Positions 23,539-33,552 of a stretch of 64,000 nucleotides of DNA are shown one piece after another. The notes under the pieces are model-generated. The model made no database searches, was not told the DNA's origin, and was given only the letters and a program-made list of their open reading frames with translations. A program made the position numbers and the translations under genes. The stretch is from Phoenix dactylifera. Its lineage: Eukaryota; Streptophyta; Magnoliopsida; Arecales; Arecaceae. The DNA lies in NCBI RefSeq assembly GCF_009389715.1, contig NC_052399.1, positions 28,467,146-28,531,145 of the forward strand, given 5' to 3'. Position 1 is the first letter of the stretch. Every line of letters starts with the position of its first letter.

Positions 23539-24223
23539 ATGAAACCATTTTTTACTGCTAAATAATTTCTGAGAGTGCCACCATTTTTTATTAGTTAATT
23601 ATGGCTACATCTAAAAAGCCAACATTTATGGGACAGTTGTTTATGCGTGCCACAAAAAGCTCCCATTTAATGGCTACCTAAGGCCGCCAATTAAGTTCTC
23701 ATTTAGTGCTACCTTTTTATGGCCGCCACTAAATGTCTGACTTTAGTATCCATAACTATTTAATCACCACTAAATATATTATCTTCTGTGGGGGTCGGCA
23801 ATGGAGGCTACTAAAGAGAATCATTAGCACGCCTTTATAGCGACCACTAAATGTGCGACACTAAATATTAGAATTTAGTAATAACTCTATTTGTGCTTGC
23901 CCCAAAAGTGATCTATTTAGTCCCTACATACCAGGGTCGCCACTCAATCTCTAACTTTTGGTGCATGCCATATGTGGCCGCCACCAAGCATGTTTTTAGC
24001 GGCCACTTGGGATTCATCGCCCCTAAATATGGGACCATATGTGGAAGTCATTTGTGGCTGCTATTAAAGGTCTTCATTTAGTGATCAAAATTTTTAGGCT
24101 GCCACTAAAAAGACTTTTTTGTGGCGCCGCCATCTTTGGTTGCCTCTAGAAATGCTATGTAGTGGCTAAATTTTTTCTGTCGCCATTGAAAAATAGCCAG
24201 TAAAATCCATCTTTGTCGTAGTC
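23539..24223. mobile_element. CACTA-like non-autonomous element, left end missing
   Basis: The segment is packed with variants of GGCCGCCACTAAA in both orientations (for example 23724-23740, 23975-23990, 24094-24110), as in CACTA subterminal repeats. Its right end reads TTTGTCGTAGTC at 24212-24223, which is the reverse of a CACTACGACAAA-type terminus with one mismatch. No CACTAC terminus is found at the left. It codes for nothing. Confidence 0.5.
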
Positions 24224-26038
24224 AATAGATTTGAGGTAGAGAAGATGTTCTTTTTTCGTTTTGGCAGCACTTTTCTTTTTCCTTCTTTGAACTTTTCTCC
24301 TCTCTCTCTCTCTCTATCTTTTAAATAATTTCTTTAGGCATAGCGTCCCTATCGTTGTACTAAAAGAAGCAAAAAAGGTATTATCGTAGCTGATCCAAAG
24401 TGATCAAAATAAAATTTCCTTCGTCTCATGCCTATTGATGAATTACCAGCAGGAGTAAGATTGGAAATAGTTCAGCTCCCAAAGCTAGAGCCAAGGGCAA
24501 GTAATTCTACTGGCCAAGGCTAGGCTTCTTATCAATAGAAAAGGGTTGGCTTATCTGATATAGGTCAACATTAAAGCAAATGTTTTGGACTTAAATATAT
24601 TAGATCAAATTGAACCAAAAAAATTAGCTATGTTCGAGGAGATGGTTTTGCATCTTCCAACCAAATCCATTGCCACATTTTATCAGTTGGCTCTATGCAT
24701 TTTGCCGGCACATATGCATCTAATAGTTCTAAGGTGCCAATTAGTGTAGTTGATAAAATCATTAAAGCCTAGTAGATCACAAAAGAAAAGGAGAAAGAAG
24801 AAGAAATTATAACATTTCTGTAATCGCAATGAAGTCGCATTCATAGCACATGCCTCTCTCCATCTTTAATTCAGTCACTTGCGAAGCACATGCCGAGCAC
24901 TAGCCTAAATAAAAGGAGATGATAAGCAGTGGGTTGATGCAAAGTGATTATGTAGCAAAAAGAGGTTTCTATAAAAATGTCACAAGAATGATATATCACT
25001 TCACTAATAGGCCATTCTTCTAATACATGAAATAGAGAGAAATCAATCCGATCGAGAATAAGGAAGAATATCCTCAATCATCTCAACTCAAAACCCATAA
25101 AATGACTTGTAAGAATGGAAAAAAGGCAAAAGTGGGATTTAGGTCATCTGTTCTGTCGTTGATCCCTAACAGATGGGAATATAGAGCCTCCACATAGGCT
25201 AGCAAGATCTAGCCAGAAATATTATGTATCGAATTTTTGTTATAATTCAAATAGGACTTAGCTTTTTCAGAATCAATATAGCCAGTGGATATAAACAAGA
25301 AATAACTAAAATATTGCAAGAGATAGATCTTGACTTCTATTTCGACTTTGCTTTTATTTGGTTAATTTAATTCTTCCTAGATTAATTAAGAGATATATGC
25401 AGTCAAATTCTTTGTTGCAAAGAAAGTTTTCGATTTGACTTTTCTTCTCAAAGCCTAAACAATGAAATTTTGGTTTGATCACTTCATGCACCCCACCCCC
25501 TAAGGACTCAACTTTAATTTTTTATTTTTTTAGCAAACCCATCAAACTAATCATGGAAGCATCAACTACATGATGAATAATTTTATTTGAAAATTATGCG
25601 GGTAAGCCAACAGATAGGATGGATAAAACTACACAAAGATTAGTTAGCTTTAAGACGTCCAAACACAACTTTAAAAATTAGGTTTCATTTTTGATGAACC
25701 AACCTTGTTAGGAAAGACAACCAATCATGAACTGCAGAATTGGATCAAAAATGTGGTATCTAGATTATGGGCCCCTAGTTAATAAGCCGTTTGACCTTTT
25801 TCCTCTTTTTCAATTTTGGCAGAGGAATTGAGCATTGGAAACCTTGTCACATTTTCAGTGGCATGAAATCAATTCTATTAAGATCCAATCATCCAATGTT
25901 TGACAAAAGCTTGAAGACATTATTTTTTGGTTTTTTGATCGAACATTTGTAATTTTTCAGGTATATTTACTAGATAATGAAAAGTTTTAAGAATCACATA
26001 TCTCAAAGATTGGATAAAAATCTCGCAACGACACAATA
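24224..26038. other. Unassigned DNA inside the PMEI array
   Basis: No gene, convincing repeat end or coding homology was recognised. A short CT microsatellite lies at about 24297-24315. The sequence separates the truncated copy at 23421 from the fragment at 26039. Confidence 0.35.
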
Positions 26039-26462
26039 CTTTATTCTATTCATATATCAACGAATAGTTCATGCATAGATGTTGCTTAATTACAATATCA
26101 AGTGAAAATATTTGAATATCCAATGAGACATTACTTAGCAAACCAAATAATCCTTACTATTGTTTTAGCAACAAGCCTGCCGATTTTCCAAGTAGTCTTA
26201 AGCGTGCACGTCCAGCCCAACCTCAGAAACATCATCATCGCAACTCTTTGCCTCACCTACGATTTGCTCAAGCTGATGAATGGCCTCCTTGTAACTCCCA
26301 GAGCTAACGTCATTGATTACAACTTGCACATCATTTTTTGCATTTTGGAAATTTCCAGTGCAACTCTCCAATCTTGTTCTTATTTGGTTGGTCAAGTTAC
26401 CGAGCTTCAAATAGTCCTCATTGTTGGCGATGCTTTGACTAATGAAGTCCATTAAATATTCA
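26039..26462 (-). pseudogene. PMEI-like fragment E (C-terminal half only)
   Basis: Reading leftwards from about 26452, the minus strand encodes MDFISQSIANNEDYLKLGNL, then LESCTGNF and AKSCDDDVSEVGLDV, matching residues 72 to about 153 of the intact protein with clear divergence. The N-terminal 70 codons are absent: the match ends at about 26462. A small deletion near 26205 breaks the frame before the tail. It is a more diverged copy than A or B. Confidence 0.85.
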
Positions 26463-27439
26463 TCGTTTCGCAGAGGGATTTAGCAGTTTCAATAACTGGT
26501 CGGGGCTATGCGATCCTAATACGTAGATGGAGCTGGAAAAAATTTGGTCCAAAGTGAAGAATGTGGTCTCTAAGCTTGTATATAACTAATACAGTTGAAC
26601 TAAATAGTGGATGAATTTTAGATCAGTTGGATTTCTATATTTTATTTATGAAAAGCTCCCATTTCAGATTGCTCAAGCAGAGAATCCTATTTTTTTCTTG
26701 TCAGCATGGTTCCGCCTTGGTTGCATATGATGAGGTTTCAGCTAGTAACATCTTCTCTAAGTGTAGAATAGATCAGCCCCACCTTCGACATGTGCCTTAG
26801 CTACAATCAGCCTCTTCAATGACTGAGGAATTGCAACTTTGTTTTCTTCTGCTATATGTCTCGTTCAATCTCTGTTTAATGTCATGTGCCAAGTCTCGAA
26901 CTTCAACCATTATCAATGATCTATATAGTGCTGCTAAGTTGAGAGAAATGGAAGAATATTCCTTAATAGAAGCTCTTCAGAAGAACAGACTTTTCTTATG
27001 CCGGTGGTAGTAACTGTGTGGTGTTGCTGGGAGGAAAGAAACTCTAGAACGTTCCTCAACAAAAGCTTGATAGAAGAAAAGGTGTTTTGGAAGGTAATGT
27101 ATCTATTTAAGGATTGATATTTTGTCATGCCTCGAGCCTGGAGCGCGACAGACACCGCACGCCTGCACGGTAGACCGTACAAGCATGCAAGGCAATGAAA
27201 CATATTAAAGCAATGACAAATTATTTTAATCATTAATTTAATCAAATAGTTCTTACAATAATTTCAAAGTGCCATGTTACCCAGTGGCATGGGTTGCACA
27301 AAGTGCCAAATCCACTATTATTAACCACCAGTGGCAACAGTGTCCAAACCCACTATTATTAATTTCTTTAGTAATTTTAGAGCCAAACAAAGTCAAATAT
27401 TAGTGGACACGGCCTCATAATATATGAAAAGGCCCAAGG
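26463..27439. other. Unassigned DNA with an LTR-like fragment
   Basis: 27123-27200 reads TGTCATGCCTCGAGCCTGGAGCGCGACAG onward, similar to the start of some plant gypsy-type LTRs; no partner LTR is seen. The open frame at 26819-27010 has no recognisable motif. No gene is supported. Confidence 0.35.
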
Positions 27440-27640
27440 TGAATACGATCCAAACTCGGCCCACAATGAGCACGGCCCAATAGGTCCCGAACTTGGCTCA
27501 CATTGGACACGACCCATTAGGGCTCGAACTTCGTCCACAATGGACCTAGCCCCAATAGGGCCCCAAACTTGGCCCACAATGGATATGACTTAATAAGCCC
27601 GCATGGACACAACCCAATAGAGCCCAAAGTCGGCCCACAT
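27440..27640. repeat. Minisatellite of about 37-39 bp
   Basis: Units beginning GGCCCACAATG-like words start at 27458, 27495, 27532 and 27571, with a further partial near 27632. Spacings are 37, 37, 39 and 61. Each unit contains CCCAATAGGGCCC-like and AACTTGGCCC-like words. It gives a spurious minus-strand frame at 27377-27577. Confidence 0.75.
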
Positions 27641-27874
27641 AATAAATCAATGCAAGGATCTCATTCTTAAGGACCAGAGAATTTAATACAAATACGACAA
27701 CCATATAATAAATTATTATATTCACATATTAGCAAATATTTAGCATACAGATATCTCCTAAAATATCAAACGAAAATAATTGAATCATCTGTAAGATATT
27801 GTTTTAAAAAAAATTTAATATAATTTTAGTAACCATATTGCTAAAATTTTCATGAAGCTCCTAATTTTTGATCA

Positions 27875-28489
27875 TGAGAGATACTAGCCTTGCAATTCAT
27901 TACGTCACCAACGTCTTGGTTAACAAAATTGCTGCCCCCCATAGAGCTCGCTAAGCTGGCCCAATTGATAGTTGTTTGTGCATCATTTATCACATTTCAA
28001 GGATTCCCAGAGGAATTCACTAATGCTATTCTTAGTGCATGCATCAAGTTACCGAACGTCAATTGCTCCTCTAGGTTAGCCGAGTCTTGATAAATGTGAT
28101 CTCTCAATTGCGTCATTGCCTGAATTGCGTGATCTTTGCAACTTGCCGGCTCGATGAAAGAAAACCATCATGCAAAATGCCATTTAGGAGTTGTTATCCA
28201 CAGTTGATTCTACGTCATGACATAAATGTTCCAAGAATACTTGGTGTTTGGATGCAAGGCAAAAGCTTCAGAGATTGAAACGATGAGGGTAAAGTAAATT
28301 TGAGAATATTTCATAATCATGCAGTTGTGCATATGCGAGAGGGCTGAAATGGTTTTCATGTGAAAGACCTAGCTTAGTCTTGTGCAATAGACCTAACCAA
28401 GTTCGATACAACAAATGGATTATTTGAACAATGTGGCATTTCTCCAGCCCGACCATGTTCTCCAAAGTGGCAATGGTAGCTATGAAATT
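27875..28489 (-). pseudogene. Ancient PMEI-like relic D2
   Basis: This is the counterpart of D1 and joins directly to the 3' flank of the intact gene at 28490. On the minus strand the Cys44 position is again TAA (NNS-stop-MAF). Upstream bases 27650-27875 also match the flank seen at 22617-22790 and 29765-29940. Confidence 0.75.
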
Positions 28490-28581
28490 CTTTATTCTAT
28501 TCATTATATACGAACGACTATTTCATACGTAGATGTCGCTTACAATACCAAGGTGAAAACATTTGAATAGTTGATGAGACA

Positions 28582-29118
28582 TTACTTAGCGAACCAAATA
28601 ATCCTTACTACTATTTTAGCAACAATCTTGCCAATTCTCCAGGCAGTCTTAAGCCTGTCCACGTTCAGCCCAACTTTAGCAAGATTATCATCGCAACTCT
28701 TTGCCTCATCTACGACTTGCCCGAGATCATGAATGGCATCCTTGAAACTCCCAGAGCTAAAGTCATTGATTGCAGCTTGCACATCATTTTTCGCATTTTC
28801 GAAATTTCCACTGCAACTCTCCAATCCTGCTCTTATTTGGTCCGTCAAGTTACCGAGCTTCAAATGGTCCTGTACGTTGGCGATGCTTTGACCAATGAAG
28901 TCCATCAAATCGTTCATTGCTCCCATCGCGGCATCGCCGATATTTGTTGGCTCGTTCGAGGAAACAACACTTTGGGCGAATGCCATGCAGGAGTTGTACT
29001 CCATGCTTGATGCAACTTCATGGCATATTTGTTCCAAGAATACTCGGTCCTTGGATGCAAGCAAAGAGCACGGGAGAACCAGGAAAAGGGTAAAGAGAAA
29101 GAGCAGAGAGAAATTCAT
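28582..29118 (-). CDS. PMEI-like (invertase/pectin methylesterase inhibitor domain) protein, intact, 178 aa
   Basis: Single-exon gene from ATG at 29118-29116. Residues 1-21 are a signal peptide (MNFSLLFLFTLFLVLPCSLL). Cys32 and Cys44 (ICHEV...NSC), Cys102 (LESC) and Cys142 (AKSC) are the four cysteines of the PMEI/invertase-inhibitor four-helix fold, and the length is normal. Such proteins are secreted and inhibit either pectin methylesterases or acid invertases; sequence alone does not say which. After Cys142 the last helix is unusual: a tail ending RIGKIVAKIVVRIIWFAK, strongly cationic and amphipathic. It is the only intact member of the array. Upstream are a TATA box and a GA-rich tract. 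Confidence is high for the family, low for the target. Confidence 0.88.
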   Translation of the reverse strand: MNFSLLFLFTLFLVLPCSLLASKDRVFLEQICHEVASSMEYNSCMAFAQSVVSSNEPTNIGDAAMGAMNDLMDFIGQSIANVQDHLKLGNLTDQIRAGLESCSGNFENAKNDVQAAINDFSSGSFKDAIHDLGQVVDEAKSCDDNLAKVGLNVDRLKTAWRIGKIVAKIVVRIIWFAK

Positions 29119-29167
29119 CTTTTCTATTTCTTTTCAATTTTCTGCTTTATTCTATCTCCCATCAGGC

Positions 29168-29175
29168 TATTTATA
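29168..29175 (-). promoter_or_regulatory. TATA box of the intact PMEI-like gene
   Basis: The minus strand reads CTATAAATAG 50 bases upstream of the start codon, implying a short leader of about 20-25 bases. Confidence 0.65.
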
Positions 29176-29238
29176 GACTTTGGTTAAGAGATTGTTCGTC
29201 TTTCTCACAAGTCAATGTAGAAAGAATTTATATTGCCA

Positions 29239-29670
29239 AATCTGATGACTGACTCTTCCTCACCTTATTTATTCTATTCTTCTTCTTCCTTCCTTCTTTT
29301 CCTCTCTACCAGCCATGCCCTCGGTTCAGCCCGCGGCCCTCTCCTTCATTTTCTTCTTCTTTCCTTTTCTCTCTTCCTTCAGACCAGCCGAGTCAGCCGT
29401 TCCTTTCCTTTTCTTCTCCTTGTTTTCTAGTTTCTTCTCATTGTTGGTTCCTTCTTTGTTTCTTTTCATTTCCTTAATTATTTTCTTCGCACATGCGATA
29501 AGAAAACCATCGCCATATCTTTCCATTTCCTACGCATCTCTCCCATGGTGATTATGCGTAAATCCATCCATCCGCTCTTTCCTTACTTTTCTCTCCCTGC
29601 ACCGACGCCACCCTCTCTTTCTATTTTCCGCCATCCTCCGCTCTCTCTTCTCTCCGATGACAACATCCCC
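29239..29670. promoter_or_regulatory. Long pyrimidine-rich upstream tract of the intact PMEI-like gene
   Basis: This is the duplicate of the tract at 22090-22520, with only a handful of differences. It is GA-rich on the gene's strand and is therefore a candidate promoter element. No regulatory protein can be assigned from sequence alone. Confidence 0.4.
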
Positions 29671-29944
29671 CTACCTCCCTACTCAAACTCACATAACTTT
29701 TTTTCTTAATTTACTCATCCAGGACAATAAATATTTGTAATTTGGTAAGTATATTTTCTCAATAATGAATCCATGCAAGGATCTCATTCTCAAGAACCAG
29801 AGAATTTAATACAAATAACCATATAATAACTTATATCAAACGAAAGTAATTGAATCATCTGTAAGATATTATTTTAAAGAATCTATAATATAATTTTAGC
29901 AACTATATTAATAAATTTTTTAGGAATTTCCTAATTTTTCATCA

Positions 29945-30476
29945 TGAGAGATACTAGCCTTGCGATTCATTACGTCACTCATGTCTTGGTTAACAAAATT
30001 GCTGCGCCCCATAAAACTTTCCAAACTGACCCTATTGATAGCTGTTTGTGCATCATTTATCACATTTCAAGGATTCCTGAAGGAATTCACTAATGCTATT
30101 CTTAGTGCACGTGCATGCATCAAGTCTTAATAAATGTGATCCCTTAATTGCGTCATTACGTGGATTGCATGATCTTACTAGCTTCTCGGCTCGGTGAAAG
30201 AAAACCACCATGCCATATGCCATTTAGGAGTGGTTATCCTCACTTGATTCCACATCATGACATAAATGTTCCATGAATACTAGGTCTTTGGATGCAAGGC
30301 AAAAGTTTGGGAGAATAAAATGATGAGAGTAAAGTGAATTTGAGAATATTTCATAATACACGAGATGGTTGAAATGGTTTTCTGGTGAAAGACCTAGCTT
30401 AGTCATGTGTAAAAGACCTAACCAAGTTCCATGTGATGAATGGATTAATGAATGGCAGCTATGAAATTTCTGCTCT
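29945..30476 (-). pseudogene. Ancient PMEI-like relic D3
   Basis: This is the third copy of the relic. It has the same TAA in place of Cys44 (NHS-stop-MAYG on the minus strand) and an internal deletion near 30110-30130 that is absent from D1 and D2. It ends at the right edge of the array. Confidence 0.72.
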
Positions 30477-31295
30477 TCATGGTTCGTGGGTGTTACATGA
30501 AGCTTGGATCGGTGTAAATGCTAGAGAGAAGTTGAGCATCACACAACCAATTTATTGGGAATCTATTAATGAGTGACAATATGATGAGTCAATTAAAATA
30601 GGGTTAAATAAACTTGGTTTGGGGTCTGAAGTTTCAGGCCACCTTGGATCTTGAGGTCGATAGAGTCATTCTATCACTCCAACTTGAAATTGGTCCCCTT
30701 GGTGCACCGTCCATGGTTGAATGTTACGAATCAGGCACCCAATTATTTTGTCACAACTATTTAGGCACCTCGGCCTAAGTTTATATTAATTATGATAACA
30801 TGATTGAACATTAGCCTCACATTCATGGGATATCTACTCTGCACTCCCTTTGTCAACTGATATTAAAGAAATACATCACATGACAATCACATAATAAACT
30901 AAAACTATTTTTAAGATTAAAAAACTCTTGTTTTTAGGGGTTATGAGTGACCTGAGGCATGTACCCTAGCAGTATTCCATGATTCCATCCATGCCCTCAA
31001 TTGACCATCCCTGCTCCAAAACAGCTGATCCCCATGGTAGTTGCTGCCTCTGTCAACGATCCACCTATGCGGCAAGTAATATTCCCATGCCAAAGCATCA
31101 TGATCTGTGCTTAAATTGCTGTATATCACCATTAGTTTTATTTTGAGCAAACCAATGCGCCCACACCAAGCATATTGACCTAAAGAAGCCTTTCCCAAGA
31201 AGTGGCTAAGTCCGGGTGGTGCGGGCTTTGTGATACGGACCCGCACTCCAGGATGGCTGCCAGTTGTACGAGACCCGCACTCTAGGGCTTTGTGC
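30477..31295. other. Intergenic DNA right of the PMEI array
   Basis: No gene was recognised. A minus-strand open frame at 30941-31246 (101 codons) has no motif I can name and no start or splice context that supports it. Confidence 0.35.
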
Positions 31296-31488
31296 GCCTG
31301 CCAACTTTACCTTCGTCAAGCTTCTGATAGTACAGTGTGGCATGCTGCTCGTGCATGATCGAACGCAGGACTGTGCCTGCCAAGTTTATCTTCGCCAAGC
31401 TTCTGGCGGTATAGTGTCGCACGCGGTGCTCCTGCATGATCGAGAGCGGGATCGTGCTTGCCAAGTTTACCTTCGCTAAGGTTCTGAC
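31296..31488. repeat. Tandem repeat of about 80 bp, 2.4 copies
   Basis: Units beginning GCCTGCCAA(C/G)TTTA start at 31296, 31375 and 31456 (spacings 79 and 81). Each continues with CTTCG(T/C)CAAGCTTCTG and CATGATCGA-like words; the third copy is partial. It creates overlapping frames on both strands that are not genes. Confidence 0.8.
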
Positions 31489-32667
31489 TTTTATTAAAGT
31501 TCATTTCATAGCAATATATCCATTATCTATTACATATATTTAAAAATTGAGACTTTTGTTTATTATAATCTATTATTTGGTGTATCTATCTATTGAAGTT
31601 TTTTATTTACTATAATCCATTACATTGTCAATTATATTTCAAAAGTAGTTAGATAAAGAAGAAAAAACTGTACCTATGCATAATATAGATGACAAAAAAT
31701 TTTGCATATAATTTTAGCTTGTGCAAAGCTCTCCAATGGTCATGTGGATATCAGTATTAATGATAGGAGTTTTTGCTCGATCATGATCAAAGTTAATTGC
31801 TTAATATATAATAGAAATTTGACTGTTGAAACTTTCTATTTATTATAATTTGATACATTCTTATATTATATTTTAAAAACCGTTAAAAAAAAAATTATGT
31901 CTATATCTCCTCTCAACCCATATCTTTTTATTCATCTTATAGATCAAAAGATCTAGAAGCTTGAATTTAGATTGAAACTTAGAGAGACTCTTAAAATTGC
32001 GAGCTGGATAGACTAATGGATCTGATCTCTTTCTTGAAATCTGTGGATGCTACCCACAGCACGTAGTTAGAGTACGCTGCTGTTTCTTATGAATCCAACT
32101 CCTCGTCAAAATCCATTTGGTTTGCGGTCCTCAAACCATTCATGCTTTTATGCTTTGAATCTCGAGAAAGCTCGACAGGTCTCCAGCATGATTGAATTCA
32201 TGGCGGAATCTCCGGCCACGCGGTGATGGCTTTTCACATGGGACACAATTGCATGTGCCGATGCTGGCCTTAAAGAAGATTCTTCTCTCCGCCGAATTAG
32301 ATAACTTGGACTCCAGTAAACAAATTAAACCCCCAACTCCATTCTACTATAAAAATATAAGATTTTTATATGAAATCTTATATTTGATGCGAAAATTTGT
32401 TTCTGAGAACCAGCCACGTATCCACCAAGCTCTAGTTATCTAATTGGGTGCTATTTGATGCGTATAACTCCTAGCTGGCTTAAGGTTGCATTGTTTGGTA
32501 AGAATTTAACCGGAAGGGGGTGGAACTTCTGTCTAAAGTTTGTTTGCCCTGTAAAAATATAGCATATGCCCCTCTTGGTAGAATCACCGGATAGAGAAGA
32601 ATAAAAAGGGATTGGATATTTGGATTGGTGTGGAATGATCGTATAAAAGCTAGTAGTGCAAGACGCA
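31489..32667. other. Intergenic AT-rich DNA
   Basis: No gene, RNA or clear repeat was recognised. Open frames at 32192-32443 and 32451-32681 are short and lack recognisable motifs. Confidence 0.4.
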
Positions 32668-32880
32668 TGTGAGAACCACATGAGAGTATATGTTTAGTCT
32701 CATATCGGTTATTTTGCTAAATAGATCATAGATACTTATGTAGAACTAAAAAATCCAATAATATTTTTCGGCTAGCTATTTTAGATAAAGTCTCGAGTTA
32801 TTACAAATGACATCAGAGCAGACTCGGCCTATAACTTACGTGGATTAGAGAATACTGCGGTACATATTCGTATGCCGATC
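32668..32880 (+). mobile_element. Second copy of the 138-bp-LTR TRIM-like element (partial)
   Basis: 32668-32805 is again 138 bases, TGTGAG...TTATTACA, and shares TCGGTTATTT, GGCTAGCTATTTTAG and other words with the LTR at 20954. It is followed by TGACATCAGAGC (32808-32819), a degraded tRNA-Met primer site. The internal words GGATTAGAGAATACTGCGG and GCCGATCT match the element at 20954. The match fades after about 32880 and no second LTR is found. Confidence 0.68.
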
Positions 32881-33552
32881 TGATGCTTATAATTAGATTT
32901 GAATAAATTTAAATTTTTAGAAACTGGACCTATTTATATCGTTTTGGTCGGTGGTGATGTACGATGGTGGGGTGTGAGTCACAATGCATGCTCGGTTTCC
33001 ACAAACTCAGACCGTGTTTCGTGACATTTGGATCCCAGCTCGTGCTAGGCTGGCGGTGAGGACGAGTCATATCTTAGGACCTCTGATTGGTCATCATTTA
33101 CGAGAATGCCATCCTCTGCGAGTTCTTTTAAAATGATGCTATGGCAGTTTAGAAATTAACTTGATTGTCAAGAGCAATGATAGTCCTGTTGGTTGCCTCC
33201 TCGGTCCTCGCTCTCTGTTTTCCAAACCTTGGGCACTCTGCCCTCTTTCCTGGCTTCTACTCCATTGCCCATAAATTCCAAGGCTAATTTGCCATTCCCC
33301 AAATTTCACAGAGCCATCTTATAAAACTATCCTTTTGGCCATCGTAAGAGCTTAGGTAATTAACCAGAGCATTTTCGCCAGTCTAAAGTTCATTCAGGGT
33401 ATCAAGAGGATGATACAAGCTTGGTCCTACCGGTCTTCATTTAATAGTGGAAGCTAGGAATGACAGTGTAAGGCACCAATCAATGACCACCCCACCTACC
33501 ACCATAAACCCCCCTATCAAGTAAGAGCCTGAACGCCGGCAGGGAAGAAACA
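32881..33552 (+). promoter_or_regulatory. Upstream region of pectinesterase gene 2
   Basis: TATAAAA at 33320-33326 is the best TATA candidate and would give a leader of about 200 bases before the ATG at 33553. No upstream open reading frame of note was found. The assignment is tentative. Confidence 0.35.

Larger units (their letters stand above)
28490..30476. repeat. Segmental duplication, copy B (partner 21342-23420)
   Basis: This copy contains the intact PMEI-like gene, its upstream tract and relic D3. Its left edge, GCTATGAAATT|CTTTATTCTATTC, is the same junction as at 23420/23421, showing that the units once stood in direct tandem. Its right edge ends GCTATGAAATT and then unrelated DNA. 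Confidence 0.92.

Noticed and set aside
28717..29010. Plus-strand frames across the PMEI-like genes (also 21622-22027)
   Set aside because: They are antisense shadows of the minus-strand genes, repeated only because the locus is duplicated.
30941..31246. Minus-strand frame of 101 codons
   Set aside because: It has no recognisable domain, no promoter or splice support, and lies beside a tandem repeat.
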